DNA from: Spirochaetaceae bacterium | Lineage (GTDB): Bacteria; Spirochaetota; Spirochaetia; JABEVK01 | Length of the DNA: 11,456 bases | NCBI GenBank assembly: GCA_023265735.1 | Contig: JAHFSN010000025.1 | Coordinates: forward strand, 1 to 11,456 | Direction of reading: 5' to 3' | Part shown: positions 1 through 6,045 of the stretch, in pieces | Layout: each line of letters starts with the position of its first letter | How positions within the stretch are numbered: position 1 is the stretch's first letter | Made by a program: the position numbers and the translations under genes | Notes under the pieces: generated by a model | Seen by the model: only the letters and a program-made list of their open reading frames with translations | What the model was told of the DNA's origin: nothing | Databases searched by the model: none

Positions 1-57
1 TTTCCGCAAGCACGGCACCTCAGAAATCGCCAACTCCCCCGGACCGTCATGTTCCAT
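1..57 (-). CDS. possible 5' end of a leftward gene, partial
   Basis: Reading leftward from an ATG at 57-55, 19 codons stay open to the window edge. The sequence changes at this ATG from an AT-rich stretch (about 62-100) to GC-rich DNA, as expected where a gene begins. No Shine-Dalgarno site and no convincing leftward promoter precede it, and its third codon positions are less GC-rich than in the other genes here. The peptide is not recognised. A rightward frame is also open over positions 2-103, but it would run through the ferredoxin promoter and Shine-Dalgarno site. Low confidence; sequence to the left of the window would settle it. Confidence 0.25.
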   Translation of the reverse strand, partial: MEHDGPGELAISEVPCLRK

Positions 58-58
58 C

Positions 59-87
59 TTGCGTTTTTTTGTGAATGTTGTTACAAT
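59..87 (+). promoter_or_regulatory. sigma70-type promoter of the ferredoxin gene
   Basis: TTGCGT at 59-64 and TACAAT at 82-87 are separated by exactly 17 bp, inside an AT-rich island that contrasts with the GC-rich surroundings. Transcription would start near 94, giving a leader of about 20 nt that carries the GAGGAGG ribosome binding site at 102-108, 5 nt before the ATG. The good boxes and strong ribosome binding site suggest high expression, as is usual for a small soluble ferredoxin. No operator repeat is obvious. Confidence 0.7.
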
Positions 88-113
88 AAAATCATCAATG
101 TGAGGAGGCCATA

Positions 114-281
114 ATGGCTTACAAGATTTCTGACGCGTGTGTCGCTTGTGGCGCGTGTAAGGAAGTCTGCCCTGTCGAGGCGATTTCCGAAGGTGACATC
201 TACAGCATCAACGCCGACACTTGCATCGACTGCGGGGCTTGTCAGAGCGAGTGTCCGTCCGATGCCATCTCTCCTGCTTGA
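114..281 (+). CDS. 2[4Fe-4S] ferredoxin, clostridial type
   Basis: A complete 55-residue bacterial ferredoxin, a soluble low-potential electron carrier of the cytoplasm that typically serves pyruvate:ferredoxin oxidoreductase, hydrogenases or Rnf-type complexes. It has two cysteine motifs of the form CxxCxxCxxxCP: C9, C12, C15, C19 followed by P20, and C37, C40, C43, C47 followed by P48. In this fold three cysteines of one motif and the last of the other bind each [4Fe-4S] cluster. Length, spacing and internal two-fold symmetry match clostridial ferredoxins, with no extension or third cluster. The ATG follows a GAGGAGG site by 5 nt. The gene has its own promoter and is closed by an intrinsic terminator, so it is monocistronic. 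No partner oxidoreductase is in the window; the family points to anaerobic metabolism, which is an inference. Confidence 0.95.
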   Translation: MAYKISDACVACGACKEVCPVEAISEGDIYSINADTCIDCGACQSECPSDAISPA

Positions 282-303
282 TTCTTCAATCTTGATCAGG
301 ACC

Positions 304-330
304 AAAACGGCCTCCGGGCCGTTTTTTTTT
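304..330 (+). terminator. intrinsic terminator after the ferredoxin gene
   Basis: ACGGCC (307-312) pairs with GGCCGT (317-322) around a TCCG tetraloop. The stem is followed by an unbroken run of nine T (322-330), and the preceding A run (304-306) can extend the stem into it. It lies 22 bp after the ferredoxin stop codon and is the only convincing intrinsic terminator in the window. Confidence 0.92.
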
Positions 331-345
331 GCCCTGTGAGGTCCA

Positions 346-370
346 CCTGCCGATATTGTCGACAGGAGGT
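346..370 (+). promoter_or_regulatory. Shine-Dalgarno site and possible leader hairpin of the fapA-like gene
   Basis: AGGAGGT at 364-370 lies 6 nt before the ATG at 377 and fixes that start over an in-frame TTG at 329, which sits in the terminator T-run. The first half of the site can pair with upstream bases: 346-349 with 363-366 and 351-353 with 359-361, around a TATTG loop and with one mismatch. This could partly mask the site, but the stem is short. No good promoter lies between the terminator and this point; TTGCCC (329-334) and TATTGT (354-359) are 19 bp apart and weak. Confidence 0.6.
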
Positions 371-376
371 CCGCCC

Positions 377-1774
377 ATGTCGGACGAAGATCGCCCGGTT
401 CTGTTCTCCTACGGGGGAGCCGATGGGGGCCCAAGGGTCGAGGTCACCGTCTCGGAAGACGCCATGCTCGCCTGGGGAACCTTCTACAGCGGCAGTGAAC
501 CCCAGGGGAAACTCCTCATCTGGACGGAGTTTGTGGCCGCCCTCCAGTCGAGCGGACTCGGGTCGGGCCTGCTTGAGCGTGAGCTTCAGGAAGCCCTGTT
601 CCGCTACAACACGGGCCACCATGCCCCGGAGAAGATCGTCCTGGCCCGGGGCCTGGCTCCCGTCGAGGAACGCCCGGCGTACCTGAGGCTGGAAGCCCGC
701 TTTTTCAGCCACCATTTTCAGGAGCAGCACGGTCCCCAGATCGACTTCAAGGAGTACTCTCCCTTTGTCATCGTCAAGAAGGGGGAACTGCTGGCCCGGG
801 GCATCCTCCCGAGGCCCGGAGCCCCTGGAAAGAACGTCCTTGGGGTGGATCTTCCGGCGGGGAAGAAGGACATCAAGCACCTGAGACCCGGACCCCATAC
901 GATCTACGCCCACGGCAAAGTCTTCTCCCGGATCGCCGGGCGGTTCACGGTGGAGGGGGACGTGTTCGACGTCTCCGACACCCTGGAGCTCGACGCCGGG
1001 GTCGGGTATGGGACGGGCAACCTCGTCTTTCCGGGTTCTGTGGTCGTCAAGGGCGTGGTAAGCGACGGGTTCCGGCTGGTGGCCGGCCAGAGTCTGACGG
1101 TGAAGGGGCCCCTGGATGCTTCCGAGGTCCTCTCCCACGGGAACTTGGTCGTGGAAGGCGGCATCATTGGGAAGAAGCCCGGGATTGTCCGTTCAGGGGG
1201 AACCATCAAGGCCCTGTTTGTGGAGCACTGCCAGGTCGAAGCCCTGGGAACCATCTGGGTGACGAAGGCCCTCCTCCACGCCACCGTGAACACCAACTCC
1301 GACCTTCAGATCGATGACAACGGGCGTATCGTCGCCAGCACGGTATGGGTGAAGGGGAATTTGACGTGCGGTCAGCTTGGCGGCGACAGCGGTCCCGTCA
1401 GGGTGGTGGCGGGCTCGGATTTTGTGGTCCGCCGGAAACTCGACGCCCTGCGGGTCAAGTATCAGGGAGTGGAAGGGGAGATCCAGAAGGACAAGGCCAG
1501 GCATCTGGACCCCAACCCCGAACACGTCGCAGCCATGGCTCAGATCGTTTCAGAAATGAACGAGCTGACCCCGCGCCTGTTCGCCAATCCTTCCACTGAG
1601 GTCCGAGTTTCGGGAAAGATCTTTGAGGGTACCGTCATCGACATTGGCTTTGCCAGCCTCACCATCGTCCGCGAGGTCAAGGGCCAGCTGTTCAAGCTGG
1701 CCCCCGATGGGAAATCCATCCTCGCCGTGCCCTTGTCGAAGGCGGAAAAGGACTCAGGCCCAGTGCCCGAGTGA
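377..1774 (+). CDS. fapA: FapA/DUF342 family protein
   Basis: A 465-residue protein of the FapA (flagellar assembly protein A, DUF342) family, whose biochemical role is poorly understood; some members affect flagella or polar localisation, others occur without flagellar links. After a variable N-terminal domain (about 1-120) comes the family's PGAPGKNVLG segment (147-156). A repetitive Gly/Val-rich stretch (about 205-350) of alternating strands and turns follows, such as VKGVVSDGFRLVAGQSLTVKG, and is predicted to form a right-handed beta-helix. A charged helical segment lies near 355-400. The C-terminus (about 408-435) has the family's late strand block, SGKIFEGTVIDIGFASLTIV. No signal peptide or membrane segment is seen. 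Start chosen from the AGGAGGT site. No flagellar gene is in the window, so the flagellar name should be taken lightly. The 3' end overlaps opcA tail-to-tail by 21 bp. Confidence 0.85.
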   Translation: MSDEDRPVLFSYGGADGGPRVEVTVSEDAMLAWGTFYSGSEPQGKLLIWTEFVAALQSSGLGSGLLERELQEALFRYNTGHHAPEKIVLARGLAPVEERPAYLRLEARFFSHHFQEQHGPQIDFKEYSPFVIVKKGELLARGILPRPGAPGKNVLGVDLPAGKKDIKHLRPGPHTIYAHGKVFSRIAGRFTVEGDVFDVSDTLELDAGVGYGTGNLVFPGSVVVKGVVSDGFRLVAGQSLTVKGPLDASEVLSHGNLVVEGGIIGKKPGIVRSGGTIKALFVEHCQVEALGTIWVTKALLHATVNTNSDLQIDDNGRIVASTVWVKGNLTCGQLGGDSGPVRVVAGSDFVVRRKLDALRVKYQGVEGEIQKDKARHLDPNPEHVAAMAQIVSEMNELTPRLFANPSTEVRVSGKIFEGTVIDIGFASLTIVREVKGQLFKLAPDGKSILAVPLSKAEKDSGPVPE

Positions 1775-2743
1775 TTCGAGGAAGAGCCTGTCCGACGCAT
1801 TCCTGTCCACCTCGGCCAAGAGCGCTTCCCCTGTGGTCTGATACCGGAAAACCGAAGTGTACTTGTCTCCCTGGGAACTTTCGGCCACGGCGTAGCCCTG
1901 CCGGCTGTCCTTGAGAGTGACCTTGACCCCCGAACGGGTCACGAACGTCACATGGAACCCCTGATCCAAGGGGGCCGGGCTGCGGTGCACCAGCTGGACG
2001 GGCGCGCCGCCCTCGTCCTTCATGGTCCAGGTTTTGCCGACGGCCGTGGACTGTCCCGACCAGTCGAGTTTCGACTTCAGCCAATGGAAGTAGAGCGTTA
2101 TCTCGGAGCCGAGGCCGCCTTCGGCTTCCACCGAGGCGATTTCGGGAAGGAGGGGGCGGCGGTCCGCGGCGTTGAACGCGTGGGCCGTCAGCTTGAGCAG
2201 AGGCGCCACCCGCGACCAGGCGAAGTCGGTCACAGGGGTCTTGAGCGACGCAAGCCGCCCGGCCAGTCCTCCCAGGAATTTTAGGGGATCGGGGGCCAGG
2301 GACGAATCGACAAAGACCCGGTCGGCGATATCGTCGAAGAGCTCGGGAAGCTTGGCCCCCTCAAGGGACGACAGCCACCAGACGAAGACCGGAATCTCGC
2401 GGATCAGCAGGGGCGTCCAGGTTTCGGGGGCTTCGCCGGCCTTGTCGTCCCCGGAACTGATCAGGATCTCCTGGATGCAGAGAATCTTGTCGTCCTTGTC
2501 GGTCACACAGCGGGCCCGGGCGTCGGCCCTCGTCTCTCCACCCGCGTCGCGGCGGACAATGATGACCCGGGCCGGGCGCTTGCCGTGAAGATAGTTGAGG
2601 GCTTCGGTGAGGTTGGCGTCATCGTGGCCGTCCACGTACACGACCAGGTTGAACAGGTTGGTCCTGGCCTCGTTGGGGGAGATCTCCTGCTGGGTCTTCC
2701 TCAGCTGCTGCTCGATGGCAACGGGGTCCGCGTAACTCTTCAT
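1754..2743 (-). CDS. opcA: OpcA, glucose-6-phosphate dehydrogenase assembly/effector protein
   Basis: A 329-residue OpcA-family protein. In cyanobacteria OpcA binds G6PDH and promotes its active oligomer or sensitivity to effectors; actinobacteria carry a zwf-linked homologue. Family traits include an N-terminal helix, NLVVYVDG (32-39), a GKRPARVIIV strand (54-63), two cysteines at C79 and C89, and the hydrophobic IPVFVWWLSS segment, which looks like a buried strand rather than a transmembrane helix. The C-terminal third is beta-rich and closes with a short helix. The gene follows zwf immediately: its ATG (2743-2741) overlaps the zwf TGA in ATGA, and a GGAGA site lies 5 nt upstream, so translation is probably coupled. 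A longer in-frame extension to 2848 would lie wholly inside zwf and lacks a comparable site. Length is near that of actinobacterial OpcA. Identity rests on family pattern plus zwf linkage. Confidence 0.88.
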   Translation of the reverse strand: MKSYADPVAIEQQLRKTQQEISPNEARTNLFNLVVYVDGHDDANLTEALNYLHGKRPARVIIVRRDAGGETRADARARCVTDKDDKILCIQEILISSGDDKAGEAPETWTPLLIREIPVFVWWLSSLEGAKLPELFDDIADRVFVDSSLAPDPLKFLGGLAGRLASLKTPVTDFAWSRVAPLLKLTAHAFNAADRRPLLPEIASVEAEGGLGSEITLYFHWLKSKLDWSGQSTAVGKTWTMKDEGGAPVQLVHRSPAPLDQGFHVTFVTRSGVKVTLKDSRQGYAVAESSQGDKYTSVFRYQTTGEALLAEVDRNASDRLFLESLGHWA

Positions 2744-4233
2744 AGTTTTCTCCACTTCTGGCCCACCGACGCCGTCAGGGCTTTGGCTTCCTCGGGACCC
2801 GCGCTGCCGGCCCGGTACTGGGGCAGGGGGTTGGGATCTTGGGCCCACCCCTGCAAGATCCGCGTGATGAAGGTCCAGCTGGCCTCAATTTCATCGCGTC
2901 GGGTGTAGAGCGTCGAGTCGCCCACCAGGGCGTCGAGGATGAGCCGTTCGTAGGCCTCGGGGGTGGCTTCGCCGAAGGCATCGCCGTAGGCGAAGTCCAT
3001 GTTCACCGGCCGAACTTGGGTCGTGTATCCGGGAATCTTGGCATTGATGTGGAAGGTAAATCCTTCCTCTGGCTGAATATGTAAGACGAGCTGGTTCTGA
3101 CCCTCGTCACTGGCCTGGTTTCGAAACACCTGGAGCGGAGGCTGCTTGAAGGTGATGGCGACCTCGCTCACCTTGCGGCCGAGGCCCTTGCCGGTCCGGA
3201 TGAAGATGGGCACTCCCTCCCACCGCCACGTGTCGACGTGAACTTGAAGGGCGACAAAGGTCTCCGTCTTCGAGTCCTTGGCGACACCCTCTTCCTCCAG
3301 GTACCCCCGGACGGGCTGGCCTTGGGTCACCCCCGCCGAATACTGACCTCGTACGGTGTACTTGTTGATGTCCTTGTAGGTGATGGGCCTCAGGCTCTTG
3401 AGGACCTTGACCTTTTCCGTCCGGACGGTGTCGGGGCTCAGGTCGTTCGGAGGATCCATGAGGAGGAGGGTCATGAGCTGGAAGATATGGTTCTGGACCA
3501 TATCCCGGAGGGTCCCCGACTTTTCGTAGTAGTTGCCCCGGGTCCCCACGCCGATAGACTCGGCTACGGTAATCTGGATGTTGTCGATGTAGCGGCTGTT
3601 CCATAGGGGCTCGAAGATGCCGTTTCCGAACCGGAGGACCAGGATATTCTGGACCGTTTCCTTGCCCAGGTAGTGGTCAATGCGGTAGATCTGGTTCTCT
3701 TCAAACTGAGTCGAGAGGACCTCGTTCAGTTCCTTGGCGGTGGCCAGGTCACGGCCAAAGGGCTTTTCCACGATGACACGGCTGTAGCCGTGGGTCGTTC
3801 GGTTCAAGCCCGCCTTTCCCAGATTCTCGATGATGACGGGGTAGTCGTCGGGAGGGGTCGAGAGGTAGAAGAGTTTGCCTTCCCAGGGGGCCACGGCCTC
3901 GGCCAGCTTGGCGTAGCCCTCCGGGTCGCCGAAAGTGGAGCTGATGTAGTCGAGCTTCTCAATGAACGCCCTCTTCTGACTCTCGGGAACCTGGGAGAAA
4001 TGGCCCCCCGAGAGCATGGAAAGGGCTTCGGCCTCGAAGGTCTCCTTGGTCCAGGGGCGGCGGGCAAACCCGATCACCTTGAACTGGGACGCGTTCCCCT
4101 TCAAGAACAGCGAAAACAGCGCCGGCACGAGCTTCTTCCGGGTCAGGTCGCCGGTCGCACCAAAAATCGTGATGACAAACGGGGCCGGTTCTTTGGTGAA
4201 CTGGAGGCCGTCCATTAATGGATTAGCAAACAT
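2740..4233 (-). CDS. zwf: glucose-6-phosphate 1-dehydrogenase
   Basis: A 497-residue G6PDH, which oxidises glucose 6-phosphate to 6-phosphogluconolactone with NAD(P)+, the first step of the oxidative pentose phosphate pathway, in the cytoplasm. The N-terminal Rossmann nucleotide motif GATGDLTRKKL is at 25-35, the EKPFG segment at 156-160, and the signature RIDHYLGKE at 184-192 with D186 and H187; H249 in QNHI matches the catalytic base. Length is normal and the domain order complete. The protein has no cysteine at all, so direct disulphide control is excluded. The first ATG (4233) is used because a promoter-like element places transcription close to it; M7 (4215) is possible but has no better ribosome site. 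It is the first gene of a zwf-opcA unit and diverges from murI across 64 bp. Enzymes for the next pathway steps are not in the window. Confidence 0.97.
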   Translation of the reverse strand: MFANPLMDGLQFTKEPAPFVITIFGATGDLTRKKLVPALFSLFLKGNASQFKVIGFARRPWTKETFEAEALSMLSGGHFSQVPESQKRAFIEKLDYISSTFGDPEGYAKLAEAVAPWEGKLFYLSTPPDDYPVIIENLGKAGLNRTTHGYSRVIVEKPFGRDLATAKELNEVLSTQFEENQIYRIDHYLGKETVQNILVLRFGNGIFEPLWNSRYIDNIQITVAESIGVGTRGNYYEKSGTLRDMVQNHIFQLMTLLLMDPPNDLSPDTVRTEKVKVLKSLRPITYKDINKYTVRGQYSAGVTQGQPVRGYLEEEGVAKDSKTETFVALQVHVDTWRWEGVPIFIRTGKGLGRKVSEVAITFKQPPLQVFRNQASDEGQNQLVLHIQPEEGFTFHINAKIPGYTTQVRPVNMDFAYGDAFGEATPEAYERLILDALVGDSTLYTRRDEIEASWTFITRILQGWAQDPNPLPQYRAGSAGPEEAKALTASVGQKWRKL

Positions 4234-4240
4234 ATCACCA

Positions 4241-4268
4241 ATTTAAGTCCTTCCCCCGGCTTTTACAA
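4241..4268 (-). promoter_or_regulatory. putative zwf-opcA promoter giving a leaderless start
   Basis: On the minus strand, TTGTAA (4268-4263) and TTAAAT (4246-4241) are 16 bp apart. The -10 box ends 7 nt before the zwf ATG at 4233, so the transcript would begin at or next to the start codon. The -35 shares bases 4263-4267 with that of the murI promoter on the other strand. The boxes are moderate matches to consensus. Confidence 0.45.
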
Positions 4269-4290
4269 GGCCCTAAAAATGACGTACACT
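4262..4290 (+). promoter_or_regulatory. putative murI promoter giving a leaderless start
   Basis: TTTACA (4262-4267) and TACACT (4285-4290) have a 17-bp spacer. The -10 box ends 7 nt before the murI ATG at 4298, so transcription should start at or next to the A of the start codon. No Shine-Dalgarno site precedes the ATG, which agrees with a leaderless message. It would drive murI-rsgA-mutS2 and the lipoprotein gene. Confidence 0.6.
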
Positions 4291-4297
4291 AGCGGTC

Positions 4298-5128
4298 ATG
4301 AAGTCCCGCCCGGTGGCCGTTCTCGATTCCGGGATCGGCGGCCTTCCCTACCTGTCGTGGCTGCAGGAACACCTCCCCCAGGAATCCCTGATCTACGTGG
4401 CCGACCACGCCAACTTCCCCTATGGGGAAAAGTCTCCCGATCAAGTTCGGGAATTTGTGGTGGATCTGGGCCGGGGCCTGGTGGACCGCTACGACCCGAA
4501 ACTCCTTCTGGTGGCGTGCAATACGGCCTCGGTTTTGGCCCTTGACGCCCTTCGTTCGGCCCTTTCCATCCCTGTGGTCGGTGTCGTTCCCGCCGTCAAG
4601 ACCGCGGTCGGTATAGGAAAGGGAACGGTGGCCGTTTTGGCGACTCCCCGTACCGTGGAAGACGGCTATTGGGAGAACCTGGCCCGGGAGTTTGGGTCCC
4701 ATCGCGTGGTGAAGGGGTACGCGGCGCCCGACCTAGTGACCATGGTCGAGGAGGGCGCCCCCGACCCGGAACGCCGGGCCAGGCTCACCTCTTGGGCCCA
4801 GCGTTTGAGGGCCGACGGCGCCGACGTGGTCGTCTTGGGCTGCACCCATTACCTGCACATTGCCGAGGATCTGGGCCGGGAGCTGGGGAGTTCGGTGACG
4901 GTCGTGGACAGTCGCGACGGCGTGGGCCGTCAGGTGGCCCGGGTGCTGCGGGACCGCTCCCTGGTGAGCACCGGCCGCCAGGAATCCGACCGCCTCGTGT
5001 TCACCATCGATCCCCTTCGGCACACGGAAAATCTCGGGGAACTGGAGGCCCGGTACCGGACCTGGGCCCAGCGCTTCGACCTCGAATACGCCGGACCGTG
5101 GGCCGTGGCCGGAGCCAAGGTCAGATGA
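4298..5128 (+). CDS. murI: glutamate racemase
   Basis: A 276-residue cofactor-independent racemase that makes D-glutamate from L-glutamate for peptidoglycan precursor synthesis in the cytoplasm. The Asp/Glu racemase hallmarks are present: DSGIGGL (10-16), PYGEKS (41-46), the first catalytic cysteine in ACNTAS (C74), and the second in GCTHY (C182), with H184 beside it. Length is typical (260-290). HANFPYGEKS (37-46) replaces the DTARVPYG-like form of many bacteria; I associate the variant with spirochaetes, from memory only. The ATG at 4298 lacks a Shine-Dalgarno site but lies 7 nt past a -10 box, which suggests leaderless translation. The stop overlaps the rsgA start in ATGA (5125-5128). It is the first gene of a four-gene unit. 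Confidence 0.95.
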   Translation: MKSRPVAVLDSGIGGLPYLSWLQEHLPQESLIYVADHANFPYGEKSPDQVREFVVDLGRGLVDRYDPKLLLVACNTASVLALDALRSALSIPVVGVVPAVKTAVGIGKGTVAVLATPRTVEDGYWENLAREFGSHRVVKGYAAPDLVTMVEEGAPDPERRARLTSWAQRLRADGADVVVLGCTHYLHIAEDLGRELGSSVTVVDSRDGVGRQVARVLRDRSLVSTGRQESDRLVFTIDPLRHTENLGELEARYRTWAQRFDLEYAGPWAVAGAKVR

Positions 5129-6045
5129 CGGGCGTTGTGTACTGGGGCGTGAACAACATCTTTGAAGTGCAGACCAACGCCGGCCCCCTGGAATGCCGCC
5201 TCAAGGGAAAAGTGCTCAAGGGTGTCGAGGAGAGCTACAACCCCCTGTCCCCCGGGGACCGCGTGGAAGTCGAGCCCGACTTGGGACACCCGGGGAAGGG
5301 CATGATCCTCTCCCGGCTGGAACGCCGGAACTCCTACAGCCGCTGGAACAAGAAGCGTCAATGCCCCCAGACCCTGGCGGCCAACCTCGACTTGCTGGTG
5401 CTCGTGACCAGCCCCGATTCTCCTCCCTTTCGACCGAGGTTCCTCGACAGGGCCCTCGTGATGGCCCAGAGGGAAGGGCTCGCGACCCTGATTCTTGTCA
5501 ACAAGTGTGACCAGAAGCTTTCGGAGGACGCCGAGGACAGGCTGGCCACCTACCAGGACCTCGACTGGGACGTGCACCTCTGTTCTGCGGTCACGGGCCA
5601 GGGCATCGACGAGCTGCGGGAGCATTTGGACGGCCTCACCTGCGCCCTGGTGGGACAGTCGGGGGTCGGCAAATCCAGCCTCATGAACGCCCTCCACCAG
5701 GGAAGCCGTCAGCGCGTGGGAGAGCTTTCCGCCAAGTACAACCGGGGAAACCACACCACCAATTTCTCCCTCCTGGAACCCTGGCCGTCGGGCGAGGGCG
5801 GCATCATCGATACTCCGGGGGTCCGGGAGCTAGAGGTCTACGGGGTCGAACCGCCCCAGCTGGCCTTCCTCTACCCGGAGTTTCAACCCTACCTGGGTCA
5901 ATGCGCCTTTTCGGTGTGCACCCACATCCGGGAACCCGGGTGCGCGGTCCTTAAGGCCCTCGAGGCCGGGGATATCCACCCGGACCGGTGGGACAACTAC
6001 CAGAAGCTCTATTTGGAGCTCCAGGAGGCCGCCCGGTGGACGTAA
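5125..6045 (+). CDS. rsgA: ribosome small-subunit-dependent GTPase A
   Basis: A 306-residue circularly permuted GTPase (RsgA/YjeQ) that binds the late 30S subunit and releases maturation factors upon GTP hydrolysis. An N-terminal OB-fold domain (about 1-80) includes LSPGDRVEVE (41-50). The G motifs come in permuted order: G4 NKCD (126-129), G5 SAV (154-156), G1 GQSGVGKSS (177-185), a HTT switch region (210-212) and G3 DTPG (229-232). The C-terminal zinc domain keeps C260, C265, H267 and C273, spaced CxxxxCxHxxxxxC. The domain set is complete and the length normal. The ATG overlaps the murI stop by 4 bp, implying translational coupling; an AAGG lies 4 nt upstream. The open frame extends back to 4669, but that part is antisense to reason: it overlies murI in another frame and has no family match. 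Confidence 0.96.
   Translation: MTGVVYWGVNNIFEVQTNAGPLECRLKGKVLKGVEESYNPLSPGDRVEVEPDLGHPGKGMILSRLERRNSYSRWNKKRQCPQTLAANLDLLVLVTSPDSPPFRPRFLDRALVMAQREGLATLILVNKCDQKLSEDAEDRLATYQDLDWDVHLCSAVTGQGIDELREHLDGLTCALVGQSGVGKSSLMNALHQGSRQRVGELSAKYNRGNHTTNFSLLEPWPSGEGGIIDTPGVRELEVYGVEPPQLAFLYPEFQPYLGQCAFSVCTHIREPGCAVLKALEAGDIHPDRWDNYQKLYLELQEAARWT
6023..6028 (+). promoter_or_regulatory. Shine-Dalgarno site that sets the mutS2 GTG start
   Basis: AGGAGG lies within the last codons of rsgA, 7 nt before GTG at 6036. It decides for the GTG over an upstream in-frame start at 5988, whose product would begin with 16 residues foreign to MutS2. Confidence 0.75.

Noticed and set aside
339..348. AGGTCCACCT inverted repeat as a regulator site
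   Set aside because: Too short, with 4-bp arms, to separate from chance; mentioned only as part of the fapA leader folding.
329..376. TTG start for the FapA-like protein
   Set aside because: The TTG lies at the end of the terminator T-run with no ribosome site; ATG at 377 follows AGGAGGT.
2744..2848. N-terminal extension of OpcA by 35 residues
   Set aside because: It would lie entirely inside zwf and lacks a ribosome site as good as the GGAGA before 2743; the ATGA overlap at 2740-2743 is the usual coupling arrangement.
4669..5124. N-terminal extension of RsgA
   Set aside because: The extra residues are an Arg/Gly/Pro-rich shadow of murI; RsgA begins normally at 5125.
4930..5754. Minus-strand open frame (274 codons) opposite murI and rsgA
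   Set aside because: It overlies two well-identified genes and encodes no known motif.
5988..6035. Upstream start for MutS2
   Set aside because: The 16 extra residues are a shadow of rsgA, while GTG at 6036 has AGGAGG 7 nt upstream and gives the expected MutS2 N-terminus.
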